DNA from: Vibrio ishigakensis
GTDB taxonomy: Bacteria > Pseudomonadota > Gammaproteobacteria > Enterobacterales > Vibrionaceae
Assembly: GCF_024347675.1 (NCBI RefSeq)
Contig: NZ_AP024881.1
Span: forward strand, 744,001-808,000
Length of the DNA: 64,000 nucleotides
Direction of reading: 5' to 3'
Below, piece after piece: positions 47,678-57,041 of this stretch; the stretch's first letter is position 1; every line of letters starts with the position of its first letter. The notes beneath the pieces are model-generated. The model did not search any database and was not told the origin of the DNA. It worked only from the letters and a program-made list of their open reading frames with translations. Position numbers and translations under genes: made by a program.

Positions 47678-49074
47678 TAGCTAAATAGGCCCTGTACGAA
47701 CCAGGCTTTTTCTGGTGTGCGGTAAACCCAGATCCAACGTCCTTGCTCGTCTCGGGCGATAAAATAGTCGCGCTTTACGCTGTTTCCATCCCACCAACCA
47801 GTGTGGATGCGTTCTGGTCCATGTAAGATATTAACCCTTTGATCTAAGGGTTTAGGTTCTTTATAGATAAAACTCGGGCGCAGCAACTTTTTGCTTGTTG
47901 TGGTTGATGCTTGATCCTGTAATGGCTCGACATATTGAGTGCTATTTTCCGGCCTAGGGTCAGGGCTGGCTTGTATACCTTGTATGGCGCCCTTCCCGAG
48001 CTTGGCTTGCAGTTGAGAAACCAGCTCCAGCGGAGACATAGCTTGGTGATGCTTATCAAACAGGTCTTTATGATTAGCTGGCGTCTCGCCCATACGCTCT
48101 ACACTGAGTTCTAGTGAGGTGATAGGGGCCTTGAGGGTTACCGACTCTAGGGTGAGCTTGGTAAGTTGTTGCCATTTAGCCGCCAGATAATCACCAATAG
48201 CCGAGTAAAAGCGCACCTCTTGCTCAGTCTTATCGCGCTGTACTAGAGTCAGTTTTATCTCATAGGCCACCTGATCCCTGAGCTTTAGGAACTGCTCTAG
48301 TTGGCTCAATAGTCGAGCCAAAGGCTTTTGTAGCCAGTCGGTATGCTCTACCTCATACAGCAGTACTAGGTGTTGAGAGAAGTGGGCGGGTGGATGATAA
48401 AACTGCATTGGGTGCTTGAACTGTCCAAGCAGACGCCCAACATAATTTACCACTTGGATATCAAAGCGCCTGGCTATTTCGGTCATATTGAGAGTAAGCA
48501 ACTGCTCTAGACTACGCACACCGATGCGGTTCAGTTTTTCAATATTGCTATTACTGAGTTCAGTGGCTTGGATAGGCTCTGCGAATAGCTGTCTATCTAT
48601 TTGCTCCTTGGTGTCACTGATACGATTTGCTCCGACCTCAGCAAGCAGTTTGGCCGCCAAAGGTGAATAGGCCGTGGCGTAATGATAGGTCAGCCCTAGC
48701 TTATCTAAGTGCTTGGAGATTACCTTCCAGTAGCTCTCAAGATCTCGGTATAGGGTGAGCATACCCGTGACCTTGAGCAGTAAACCCTTATTCGGAAACG
48801 GCGTGATATCTGAGGTATAGAGGTACAGCCATTGAGCCACTTCAAGCAGACGTTGCTGCTCAAATTCGGGCTCATAGGCCGCCACCTGAAGCTCTGAGCA
48901 GAGAGAGGCTGCACTGGCGAGTCCCGTACCTAATTGTATGCCTGCTTCTAAGGCGCTTTGATTTGCTTGCACTACCTTATGCTGCTCTATGATGCAGATA
49001 GGGGAGTGGTCTTTCTCAGCAAACAAGGTGTCCAGTTGTAAGCTAGGAAAGTGAAGATAGAGCCATAGATTCAT
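47677..49074 (-). CDS. imuB: ImuB, Y-family polymerase homolog (mutasome hub)
   Basis: 465 residues from ATG 49074 (start MNLWLYLHFPSLQLD), which overlaps the imuA stop as ATGA. A longer frame to 49146 would run inside imuA and is rejected. ImuB resembles DinB-type polymerases but, as known for the family, lacks the full set of catalytic acidic residues; it links ImuA and DnaE2 to the beta clamp. Its C-terminal region (TGWWDGNSVKRDYF) is the family signature. Confidence 0.92.
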   Translation of the reverse strand: MNLWLYLHFPSLQLDTLFAEKDHSPICIIEQHKVVQANQSALEAGIQLGTGLASAASLCSELQVAAYEPEFEQQRLLEVAQWLYLYTSDITPFPNKGLLLKVTGMLTLYRDLESYWKVISKHLDKLGLTYHYATAYSPLAAKLLAEVGANRISDTKEQIDRQLFAEPIQATELSNSNIEKLNRIGVRSLEQLLTLNMTEIARRFDIQVVNYVGRLLGQFKHPMQFYHPPAHFSQHLVLLYEVEHTDWLQKPLARLLSQLEQFLKLRDQVAYEIKLTLVQRDKTEQEVRFYSAIGDYLAAKWQQLTKLTLESVTLKAPITSLELSVERMGETPANHKDLFDKHHQAMSPLELVSQLQAKLGKGAIQGIQASPDPRPENSTQYVEPLQDQASTTTSKKLLRPSFIYKEPKPLDQRVNILHGPERIHTGWWDGNSVKRDYFIARDEQGRWIWVYRTPEKAWFVQGLFS

Positions 49075-49745
49075 GCCTGCTTCTGCCTGCGAAGTGGAAA
49101 CGGAATAACCTGATGCTCTGGTTTTTGAGTGCAGAGCTCTGGCCAATACTGCTGAAAGTCCACCTGAAACTGGTTGGGATGCCAGCCACCACGGCGTTTA
49201 TTCACCTGTATCTTGAGGCCATTCTCACTAGGTAGAAGGGTGACACTCAAAGGAATAGGTAGTGAAGCGTGATTATGTTCATCCAGATTAAAGTGTATGT
49301 TCAGTGCCTGCCCTTGCTCAGCGGCTACTTGAAGGCGCCTTGCTTGATGTACCTCTAATTGAGAGTGCCATAGACAAACACAGGCGCAGCAACCACTCTT
49401 TAGTGATTGCTCGGTAGCCCAAAGGGCATGCTCATCGTGCTGTAAGATAAGAACCTTGCTTGAGTCTATTCCTTGAGACTGAAAATAGTGGGCACTAGGC
49501 ATGGCTGGTGGATTAATTAATACCACCAGGCGCTCTTGGGTAGTGGCTTGAAGCATTGGTGTCAGCAGACGTAACTCACCAATACCAGTGGGGGATTGCA
49601 CCTCTACCACACCGGTTTTTGGAAAGCCCTTAAGCTGTTGGTCCCATTCTGGGAAGTAAGATGGCTGAAAGCTTTGCTCACTGCTTTGCTGTGAACCCTG
49701 CCAAATCAACTGCTTACGTTTTAATAGATCTATGATGTTTTGCAT
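49071..49745 (-). CDS. imuA: ImuA, RecA/SulA-like mutasome protein
   Basis: 224 residues. The RecA-like fold is degenerate. The family pattern is seen in GVVEVQSPTGIGELRLLTPM and in RRGGWHPNQFQVDF near the C-terminus. First gene of the SOS mutagenesis operon imuA-imuB-dnaE2, with a LexA box 11 bases before its start codon. Confidence 0.9.
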   Translation of the reverse strand: MQNIIDLLKRKQLIWQGSQQSSEQSFQPSYFPEWDQQLKGFPKTGVVEVQSPTGIGELRLLTPMLQATTQERLVVLINPPAMPSAHYFQSQGIDSSKVLILQHDEHALWATEQSLKSGCCACVCLWHSQLEVHQARRLQVAAEQGQALNIHFNLDEHNHASLPIPLSVTLLPSENGLKIQVNKRRGGWHPNQFQVDFQQYWPELCTQKPEHQVIPFPLRRQKQA

Positions 49746-49755
49746 AGCTAAATAC

Positions 49756-49771
49756 CTGTGTATATATACAG
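49756..49771 (-). promoter_or_regulatory. LexA (SOS) box of imuA-imuB-dnaE2
   Basis: CTGTGTATATATACAG fits CTGT-N8-ACAG exactly with the alternating TA centre typical of strong boxes, 11 bases upstream of the imuA ATG. LexA repression with release after DNA damage is strongly implied. Confidence 0.92.
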
Positions 49772-49908
49772 TATATTTAACTCATTCAGATTAGCAAGAA
49801 GAAGCTGTTTTGTGAGGCTCTGAAGACGTAAAGTTAGGTAAAGTGCCTCGCATCTTAGTTGGGGCTTGCCTAGATTTTTGGGTATGGATTCGAAATTAGG
49901 AAATGGAT

Positions 49909-51237
49909 ATGGATGCATCTGTCATTGCCAGTCACCGCTTTGGTTTTGGGCCTAAGCCTGATGAGCTGAATACGATTGCTAAAGACCCTAAGGCTTGGGT
50001 ATTGCGTCAATATAGGGCGGATATCAATATCGAGTTCAAGGTGACAGAGCCGAGTTCGCAGCAGGTTGTCGCTAAGAATGCCAACTTCAGAGAGTCCACG
50101 CGCGGGTTAAAGGCCTCTGATCCTGAAAAGCTGGATCAGCTGAGAGATGAAATGACCAAGTGGATGCGTGAAGCTTACCGCAGTTACAGTTTGGATTCAT
50201 TACAGGTGGCAATAGCCACGGATAATCCGGCCAAGCACAGGCTGCTTGAGTTCTTTTCCAATCACTTCAGCGTTTCTGCTAATGGTGGCGCCATGATGAG
50301 AGCCCTTGCACCAACCCTAGAGCGTGAGGCCATACAGCCACATCTACAGGGCCGCTTTGAGGATATGTTATTGGCAGTAGAGCAGCACCCGGCGATGCTG
50401 GTGTATCTCAATAATGCTCAATCCTTTGGTCCGAATTCCCGTTTTGGTAAGCGCAGAAAAAAAGGACTCAATGAGAACCTAGCTAGAGAGATCCTTGAGC
50501 TGCATACCCTAGGTGTTGATGGTGGATATACCCAGCAGGATGTCACTGAACTGGCTCGAGGAATTACGGGATGGAGCATAGGCAAAACGGGTTATGTTTA
50601 TCGTGACTTTGGACATGAGCCGGGCAGTCGAACCCTACTGGGTGTAAGTTATTCGCAAAAGGGAGAGGCGCAAGGCAAGAAGATGCTACAAGACCTTGCT
50701 AGACACCCGAATACCGCGCGCCATCTGTGTACCAAGCTTGCCCGTCACTATGTTGCCGATGAGCCTGATCCTAAACTGGTTTCTGATTTAATCACGGTTT
50801 GGCAGAAGAGCAAGGGTAACCTCGCTGAGGTGATGCAGGCCTTGGTGGAGAATGACCTTGCTTGGCAAGCACCACAAAAATTTAAGACTCCACGAGAATT
50901 TGTTATCTCCACTTCTCGTTCAATTCCGAACAGTAAGATCACCGGCAAGCGTCTCTATTTTTCTCTCAATCAATTGGGTCAAGTTCCCTTTACCGCCGGC
51001 AGTCCAAAGGGCTTTAGTGATGAGCAGATGGACTGGATGAGTGGTAGTAGCCTATTAGCACGAGCGGATTGGGCACAAATGTACGCTAAGCAAAGCCGAG
51101 CTGATGTCAAACTGGCGATGAATACCGCACTGAACTCACAGATGAGTGAGCATAATCGCCTTAAGGTACTGCGTGCAGAGAGTAAACATCAGGCCCTGAC
51201 CCTTTTAATGATGAGCCCAGAGTTCCAGCGGAGGTAG
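49909..51237 (+). CDS. DUF1800 domain protein
   Basis: 442 residues. The DUF1800 start HRFGFGPKPDEL, NHFSVS and LARELLEL-type segment (NLAREILELHTLGVDGGYTQQDVTELARGITGW) are clear. Two starts compete: ATG 49903 and ATG 49909; I choose 49909 because AGGA is then seven bases upstream. A TAG lies in frame just before 49903, so no upstream signal peptide is possible. The partner DUF1501 gene follows two bases after the stop and has a Tat signal. Function unknown; the pair is common in environmental bacteria. Confidence 0.9.
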   Translation: MDASVIASHRFGFGPKPDELNTIAKDPKAWVLRQYRADINIEFKVTEPSSQQVVAKNANFRESTRGLKASDPEKLDQLRDEMTKWMREAYRSYSLDSLQVAIATDNPAKHRLLEFFSNHFSVSANGGAMMRALAPTLEREAIQPHLQGRFEDMLLAVEQHPAMLVYLNNAQSFGPNSRFGKRRKKGLNENLAREILELHTLGVDGGYTQQDVTELARGITGWSIGKTGYVYRDFGHEPGSRTLLGVSYSQKGEAQGKKMLQDLARHPNTARHLCTKLARHYVADEPDPKLVSDLITVWQKSKGNLAEVMQALVENDLAWQAPQKFKTPREFVISTSRSIPNSKITGKRLYFSLNQLGQVPFTAGSPKGFSDEQMDWMSGSSLLARADWAQMYAKQSRADVKLAMNTALNSQMSEHNRLKVLRAESKHQALTLLMMSPEFQRR

Positions 51238-51239
51238 AG

Positions 51240-52343
51240 ATGGCGAATATGCAAAGAAGAACCTTCGTTAAGGGGGCGATGGCGAGTTTGGTGGTGCTTA
51301 CCACTCCATTTTCGCTGGCCAAATCAGATAAGAAAGCACCTAAGGTGGTGTGGGTGGTACTACGCGGTGCCATGGATGGGATGCATGCGGTGATACCTGT
51401 ATTTGACCCTATGCTTAGCCAGCACAGGCCTCAAATAGCAAGCAAGGTAATCGACTCTCCATTGCTACTTGACCAAGGCTATCGTCTGCATCCTGAATTT
51501 AAACAGCTACATACTTGGTATCAGAACAAGCAGGCTAGTTTCGTGGTGGCGGTAGGTAGCGGTTATCCCTCCCGCTCTCATTTCGATGGACAGGACTATT
51601 TAGAGAGTGCTGGGCAGGGGCAGGAGAGCGGTTGGCTAGCAAGAGCGCTTGAAGCGAAACAGGGGGCTGCTGTGGCCATTACTCAGGCAACGCCCATTAG
51701 TCTGCGGGGTGCGAGCAGTCCGGTTACCACTTGGTATCCGTCTAAGCTTCGAGATAATCCAGAGGACACCTATGAGGCGATCCTTTCCATGTATCAAGAA
51801 GACCCTATGCTACAACAAGCCTTTGCTCAAGGACTCGAGCTCAAGATGAAGGCCATGATGGGTGAGAGTGGTCAGCAGAATGGACAGTTCAAATCCCTAG
51901 CCAAAGGCTGTGCCCGATTATTGAAAGGAGAGAGTGCCGATTGCGCTATGTTGGAACTGGGCGGCTGGGATACCCATAACAATCAAGCGGGCAGACTCGC
52001 TCGTCAGTTTGGCATATTAGACGAAGGCTTGGGAGCGTTAAAGCAAGAGCTTGGCAGTGAGTGGGATAACACCTTGGTGATAGTGGCTACCGAGTTTGGT
52101 CGCACCGTGAAGCAAAACGGGACTCAAGGGACAGACCATGGCACCGCCAGCATGATGATGCTAGCGGGTGGTAAGCTGAAAAATGGCGGCAAGGTGCTTG
52201 GGCAGTGGCCTGGGCTTAAAGAAAATCAGCTTTATCAAGGGCGAGACCTTGCACCAACTAGTAATATGTATGACTGGATAGCGGGCTCTCTTGCCGATCA
52301 CTGGCAGGTTAGCGAGTCTCAACTTCGTAAGTTAATCGGGTAA
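51240..52343 (+). CDS. DUF1501 protein with Tat signal
   Basis: 367 residues. The N-terminus MANMQRRTFVKGAMASLVVL is a twin-arginine signal, so the protein is exported folded. The DUF1501 domain resembles alkaline-phosphatase/sulfatase folds, with LGGWDTHNNQ and ATEFGRTVKQNG to TDHGTA as conserved metal-site-like motifs. GGAGG precedes the ATG. Paired with DUF1800; the last 25 bases overlap the convergent GGDEF-EAL gene. Confidence 0.92.
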   Translation: MANMQRRTFVKGAMASLVVLTTPFSLAKSDKKAPKVVWVVLRGAMDGMHAVIPVFDPMLSQHRPQIASKVIDSPLLLDQGYRLHPEFKQLHTWYQNKQASFVVAVGSGYPSRSHFDGQDYLESAGQGQESGWLARALEAKQGAAVAITQATPISLRGASSPVTTWYPSKLRDNPEDTYEAILSMYQEDPMLQQAFAQGLELKMKAMMGESGQQNGQFKSLAKGCARLLKGESADCAMLELGGWDTHNNQAGRLARQFGILDEGLGALKQELGSEWDNTLVIVATEFGRTVKQNGTQGTDHGTASMMMLAGGKLKNGGKVLGQWPGLKENQLYQGRDLAPTSNMYDWIAGSLADHWQVSESQLRKLIG

Positions 52344-54655
52344 GGCTGCAGCTCAGCCACTTGCTCAATCAATAGGGCTTCGAATTCGGCTGCCGGCAGG
52401 GGTTTGCTGAAATAGAAGCCCTGCGCATATTCACACTTGTGGCTTTGCAGATATTCTCTATCCCAATCCGTTTCGACCCCTTCAGCCACTACTCTCAGGT
52501 TTAGCGCCTTAGCCATGGCTATGATGGCATTGACCAACTCTTGGGACGATGGCGTGGACTCCATATCCTGCAAGAAAGAGCGGTCGATTTTAAGCTTACT
52601 GAAAGGAAACTTTTGCAGATAGCTCAGCGCCGAATAGCCAGTACCAAAATCATCGATTGAGAGTTGAACTCCCAGCTCTTTGATTCGATTCAGAAGCGCT
52701 ACGGTTTCATCGTTATGATGGATAAGCAGGCTCTCGGTGATCTCGACATCTAGCTGACTCGCAGGCAGTTTGGATTTATCCAGAGCCGAGCGAATGATAC
52801 CAAGCAGCTTTTCTGACTGTCTGAATTGCACGCTAGAGAAGTTCACAGCAACTGAGATTGGACGGATACCTTGCCACTCGGCTATCTGATGACAGGCCGT
52901 ATTTAAGGCAAATTTACCAATAGTGTTGATAAGACCATTCTTCTCCGCAATCGGAATAAATTCTGCTGGTGAAACAATCCCTAGTTTCTCATCATTCCAG
53001 CGAAGCAGGGCTTCAGCACCTATGATCTGACAGGTTTTAAGGTCGACGATAGGCTGATAATAGACCTCGAATAGCTTCTTACTGGTTGCATGCCTTAGGC
53101 GCGCATCGATATCAATATTACGCTGCACATCCTGATTCATGCTCGAGTCATAGAAACTAAAGCCGTTACGGCCATCTTCTTTTACTTGATACATAGCTGT
53201 ATCGGCGTGTGCAAGCAGGTCTTCAGCAGTTTCGCCATCTTGTGGATAGATTGCCATACCAATACTGGTAGAGACAAAGAACTCGGTCTGATCTAAGAAG
53301 AACGGAGCCTCGAAGGTACGCATTAGGTTTGAAGCGATGAGCTTGGCGCAGCCCTGAGATTGAAGGTTTGGGATCACCATCAAGAACTCGTCACCACCGA
53401 TACGTGCCACTACATCCGTCTTACGCACCGCACTCTTGAGGCGTTCTGCAGTCTGCTTCAATAATTGGTCACCGGCTAGATGACCTAGAGTGTCGTTGAT
53501 CTGTTTGAAGTTATCTAAGTCGATAAACAGTACTAATACGCTCTCTTGCTTTCGTTCAGCCGCGTAGATTGCAGAGCGAAGCTTTTCATCACCCGCTTTG
53601 CGGTTGGTGAGTCCTGTGAGCGCATCGTGAGTGGCCTGATAGGCGAGTTCCTCTTCTGAGGTTCGTCGTCTGTCGATCTCTGTTTTGAGTCTGGCGTTTT
53701 GCTTGGACAGCTCTACCTTCTGCTTACTGGTTTGGTCAAACTTGGTGGTTAGGATGAGGTTGGTGTTATTGATCCTAAGGGCGTAATAGAGACCAAGCAC
53801 AACCGGCACGGCTAAGAATGAAAGTGCCGCAGTAAACCAAGTCGAGGTGATGATCTGTTGCTCTGAAACCGGTTGGAACCAAGCGTGCAGGTAGAATGGG
53901 GTGCCTTTCACCTTTTGATCAAAATAGAGTGTGTTGAACGAGATATTACTCGAAGACTCCGACGCATCGGTTCCTAGTGAGTTCCAGATAGGATAGATAC
54001 CATCGTCTGTGGTCAGATCTAGGCGACTGCCTCTATCGACGTTTTCTTGGCTGGTTAGGAGGCGGGTCAGCACCTCGTTATTAACGTAGCCTACGATGAC
54101 CCCCACGATTTCACCGTTAAAGCGCACCGAGTGCATCACGCGGATAACCAATTGATCGCCCTTAAATACCGCATCGATTTTTTGCTCTGACTGCTCAAAT
54201 TGAGCAAAGGGAATGGTTGCGGTATCAAAGGGCAGTCTCGGATGGGAGTCGGCAATCACATCTGAGTTAAAGCCAACCAGTAACAGGCGATCAAAATAGG
54301 GACCTGTTTGCTCTCTGACATCCGGCTTGGTATGAAAGATCAGGTTGCGTCTTAGTTGGAAGAGACTCGAACCCAGACCATATTCCATGGACATACCCGA
54401 GGCCAGATTAGCAAAGAAAGTAAAGGTGGTTTTATGGCTGGAGATGTCCCTGACGTCCTTCTTTATGGAATTAAAGAAGTAGCCAAGGGACTCTGAATAG
54501 CTGTTTACTTTGAGGCTGAGCTCATTCGACTGAGACTCTTTGAGGCGGTTTTGGCCTGCATTGGTCACAGTGATCATTAAAAGCAGATAGGCCCCCAATA
54601 GGAAGCCTCCAATCAAGATTGCGTTTCTGCTACTAAAGCTCATCCTACTTCTCAT
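52319..54655 (-). CDS. GGDEF-EAL protein with periplasmic sensor domain
   Basis: 778 residues. An N-terminal helix, a periplasmic Cache-like sensor of about 240 residues, a second helix near residue 275, a short coiled coil, then GGDEF (ARIGGDEFLM) and EAL domains. EAL residues look intact (GAEALLRW, DDFGTGYSAL, KIDRSFL, AEGVET), so either or both activities are possible. It begins four bases after the binding-protein stop (TGATTGAATG), so the two are almost certainly expressed together. NspS-MbaA of V. cholerae is a known precedent for a binding protein controlling such an enzyme. Confidence 0.93.
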   Translation of the reverse strand: MRSRMSFSSRNAILIGGFLLGAYLLLMITVTNAGQNRLKESQSNELSLKVNSYSESLGYFFNSIKKDVRDISSHKTTFTFFANLASGMSMEYGLGSSLFQLRRNLIFHTKPDVREQTGPYFDRLLLVGFNSDVIADSHPRLPFDTATIPFAQFEQSEQKIDAVFKGDQLVIRVMHSVRFNGEIVGVIVGYVNNEVLTRLLTSQENVDRGSRLDLTTDDGIYPIWNSLGTDASESSSNISFNTLYFDQKVKGTPFYLHAWFQPVSEQQIITSTWFTAALSFLAVPVVLGLYYALRINNTNLILTTKFDQTSKQKVELSKQNARLKTEIDRRRTSEEELAYQATHDALTGLTNRKAGDEKLRSAIYAAERKQESVLVLFIDLDNFKQINDTLGHLAGDQLLKQTAERLKSAVRKTDVVARIGGDEFLMVIPNLQSQGCAKLIASNLMRTFEAPFFLDQTEFFVSTSIGMAIYPQDGETAEDLLAHADTAMYQVKEDGRNGFSFYDSSMNQDVQRNIDIDARLRHATSKKLFEVYYQPIVDLKTCQIIGAEALLRWNDEKLGIVSPAEFIPIAEKNGLINTIGKFALNTACHQIAEWQGIRPISVAVNFSSVQFRQSEKLLGIIRSALDKSKLPASQLDVEITESLLIHHNDETVALLNRIKELGVQLSIDDFGTGYSALSYLQKFPFSKLKIDRSFLQDMESTPSSQELVNAIIAMAKALNLRVVAEGVETDWDREYLQSHKCEYAQGFYFSKPLPAAEFEALLIEQVAELQPYPINLRS

Positions 54656-54659
54656 TCAA

Positions 54660-55586
54660 TCAACTTCCATCCACTTCAAAGTAGTCACTGTAGAAATAGA
54701 ATACCGAAGGGTAGTACTTCTCGATAAGGTGACTGTAGGTGCCGTCTTGGCGGATTTTTTTCAGATACTGGTTGAATGCTTCTCTAAGCTCTGGGGCATC
54801 TTTTCTAAATCCAGCTGCCATACGCTGAGGTTCAGAAACAGGGCCAATTACCTTAATCTCACCTGGCCACTTTTCTAGAGCAATCAAGGTGTCGGGTACA
54901 TCAAGCAAGGTACTTTCCGCATCTTGGTTGAGTATGGCTGGCACCATCTCATTCAGTTTGCGTGCACGCTCTGGCAATATGATGTTAGCGCCAGTCACAC
55001 TTAGGTTATATAGGTTCGGATCGAGGCATGTTTGCTCCATCGCCAGTACATCGCGACCACGCATCAGCTCTTTGACTGAGACTATATCTTGTTCGATAGA
55101 GCCACTTGGCTTAATGGGAGTCAGGCTCGAATCTGAGCGAGCAACTAGCCAAACTGCAGATGGGAAGTAGTCGTCAGAAAAGTCGACCAACTCTTCACGC
55201 CAAGGCAGTATGGTTGCACCGTTTGATATGACATCACCGCTTACAACTACGGCATCGCCGTATTGAATTTCATTGTCTTTGAAGATCGCTTCGCGACCGG
55301 TAAGTTGACCGAAGGCTGTGCTCCAAGTGCTCGGTACAAACTGGTAGTCAACGCCAATATATTGAGCAAACCCTTGCATCAGCTCTACATCTAATCCTTG
55401 TGCAGAGTACAGTCCATCTTTGTTTATGTAACTAACAAAGTTAGCGTAAGGGATACCAATATGACGAAGAACACCCGCTTCTTTTACTTGTTGCAAATCG
55501 CGAGAAAAAGCCGGTTTAACGCTGAGAAACAGCGCCACTGTCAGCCAACAGACAAGATTGAATATCGTTTTAATTTTTTGATTCAT
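54660..55586 (-). CDS. Periplasmic solute-binding protein (SBP_bac_3 type)
   Basis: 308 residues with a signal peptide (cleavage near AFSRDL). The type-3 amino-acid-binding fold starts KEAGVLRHIGIPYANFV and ends DGTYSHLIEKYYPSVF. No ABC permease or ATPase gene is nearby; instead it lies between an exported aminotransferase and a GGDEF-EAL sensor. Likely a ligand-sensing accessory rather than a transport component; the ligand is unknown, possibly amino-acid-like. Confidence 0.9.
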   Translation of the reverse strand: MNQKIKTIFNLVCWLTVALFLSVKPAFSRDLQQVKEAGVLRHIGIPYANFVSYINKDGLYSAQGLDVELMQGFAQYIGVDYQFVPSTWSTAFGQLTGREAIFKDNEIQYGDAVVVSGDVISNGATILPWREELVDFSDDYFPSAVWLVARSDSSLTPIKPSGSIEQDIVSVKELMRGRDVLAMEQTCLDPNLYNLSVTGANIILPERARKLNEMVPAILNQDAESTLLDVPDTLIALEKWPGEIKVIGPVSEPQRMAAGFRKDAPELREAFNQYLKKIRQDGTYSHLIEKYYPSVFYFYSDYFEVDGS

Positions 55587-55608
55587 CTTTGCATCGTCTA
55601 GGTATTTA

Positions 55609-55628
55609 GGGCTCTCAAAAGAGAGCCC
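55609..55628 (-). other. Hairpin between the aminotransferase and binding-protein genes
   Basis: GGGCTCTC / GAGAGCCC, eight perfect pairs and a four-base loop, nine bases after the aminotransferase stop. The sequence after it (TAAATACC on the minus strand) is not a T-run, so it may stabilise or process the operon mRNA rather than terminate it. Confidence 0.5.
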
Positions 55629-55637
55629 AGATTAAGG

Positions 55638-57041
55638 TTAAGACATCTGGCGAGCCAGGTGCTTCATCGCTTTAACCAAACCTTTTACATCGTCCTCATC
55701 ATGGAACAAGTGAGTTGAGATACGCAACGCGTAGGTCGACTCAGTTGAATCCTTATGGATGTGGAAGTCTGTAGTACGGATGATATAGCCGTAGTCTTCA
55801 CGCAGGCGGTCACGGAATTCAGTCAGCAGCTCACCATTAGTCCAGTCACTGAATGGGTTAAAGGTAGTTAGACCGCTTGATAGCTCACGACGAGGTGATG
55901 TGAACAATGTACCTTCTGGTATCTTATCCGCCAACTCTTCTTTACAAAGAGCACTTAGGTCAAGTACGCGATCTTCGATGCGTTGACGACCGATTTCATC
56001 CCACATCTTGCAAGAGTCGGTTAGCGCTTGCTTTGCAGGGTAGTTGTCATGACCTACATATTGAGAGACCAGCTGCGCTCCATAGTAGTCAGCGCTCGCT
56101 GCAAGAGAAGAGTTAACAAAGTACAGAGGACGACGGTCAGACGGCCAGAATCTCTCAAGACGACTCGCATTGTCACGGATATACAGAATACCTGTTGCGC
56201 CTGCACCACACTGCCATTTGTGACCAGAACCGGCGTAGAAATCACAATCCAAGTCATGGAAGTCTAGGTTTAGCATGCCGATAGTGTGTGCACCATCGAT
56301 AAGTGTTGGGATGCGATGACTACGAGCTAAGCGACACAGTTTCTTCGCAGGCAGGGTAGTACCTGTTTTGTATGGGATGTGTGAGAACACCATTAGCTTG
56401 ATGCGGTCACCGAAGCGGCGAATAGCCTGACGGAAAGGTCGCATATAGTCTTCGACAGTCAGCTCACGCTCGCCTGTATATACAGGTAGCTCAACATCGA
56501 AGATTTCAACACCAAAACGCTCTTGAACCGTGTATAGAGAAGAAGTTGCGCCTATGTGTTCATGGTGCGTCGATAGGATCACGTCACCTTCTTTGAAGTC
56601 TAGGCCGTTGATGATAGATGCCATACCATCTGTGGTGTTACGGCTTAGCACTAGCTCATCGGTATTCGCACCGAAACCTGGGGCGATAGCTGCAATCATG
56701 TCGTTTACATAAGGCCAAGAGCCAAATGCGTTGTCCATATCCCATGGGTGCTCAGCGACGATTTTGTTGTTTTTGTCGTAATCCTTCAGCACATCTTTTG
56801 GCATTGAACCAGTGGTACCTACGTTCATGTAAACGCTACGACGGTTCAAGGTAAATTCGTTTTTAACCTTTCTCCAAAATCTGTCGTCAGAATGGTTACC
56901 AGAAAGTCTTGAAGAAGCACCGCCTAGGTCGCTTGCTTGGGCTTGATTTGAGAATAAGCCTGAGCTAATCCCTGCAACCGCGACACCTGCACCACCTTTG
57001 AGAAAGTCTCTGCGGTTAAACTTGGATGTATCCTTTGACAT
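55638..57041 (-). CDS. Tat-exported class V PLP-dependent aminotransferase (isopenicillin-N-epimerase-like)
   Basis: 467 residues. The N-terminus has a twin-arginine signal (NRRDFLKGGAGVAVAG), unusual for this mostly cytoplasmic family but sensible because PLP is inserted before folded export. The class V fold shows RNTTDGMASI, the cofactor Asp in LIDGAHTIG (D249) and the Schiff-base Lys in GSGHKWQCGAGATG (K275). Related proteins include isopenicillin N epimerases and cysteine desulfurases; the substrate is unknown. First of three codirectional genes, with binding protein and GGDEF-EAL after it. Confidence 0.88.
   Translation of the reverse strand: MSKDTSKFNRRDFLKGGAGVAVAGISSGLFSNQAQASDLGGASSRLSGNHSDDRFWRKVKNEFTLNRRSVYMNVGTTGSMPKDVLKDYDKNNKIVAEHPWDMDNAFGSWPYVNDMIAAIAPGFGANTDELVLSRNTTDGMASIINGLDFKEGDVILSTHHEHIGATSSLYTVQERFGVEIFDVELPVYTGERELTVEDYMRPFRQAIRRFGDRIKLMVFSHIPYKTGTTLPAKKLCRLARSHRIPTLIDGAHTIGMLNLDFHDLDCDFYAGSGHKWQCGAGATGILYIRDNASRLERFWPSDRRPLYFVNSSLAASADYYGAQLVSQYVGHDNYPAKQALTDSCKMWDEIGRQRIEDRVLDLSALCKEELADKIPEGTLFTSPRRELSSGLTTFNPFSDWTNGELLTEFRDRLREDYGYIIRTTDFHIHKDSTESTYALRISTHLFHDEDDVKGLVKAMKHLARQMS

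Noticed and set aside
47677..49074. ImuB as a broken Y-family polymerase (pseudogene).
   Set aside because: Loss of polymerase catalytic residues is normal for ImuB, and the gene is intact and operonic.
49075..49146. Longer N-terminus for ImuB.
   Set aside because: The extra 24 residues are read inside imuA; the ATGA overlap at 49071-49074 gives the family start.
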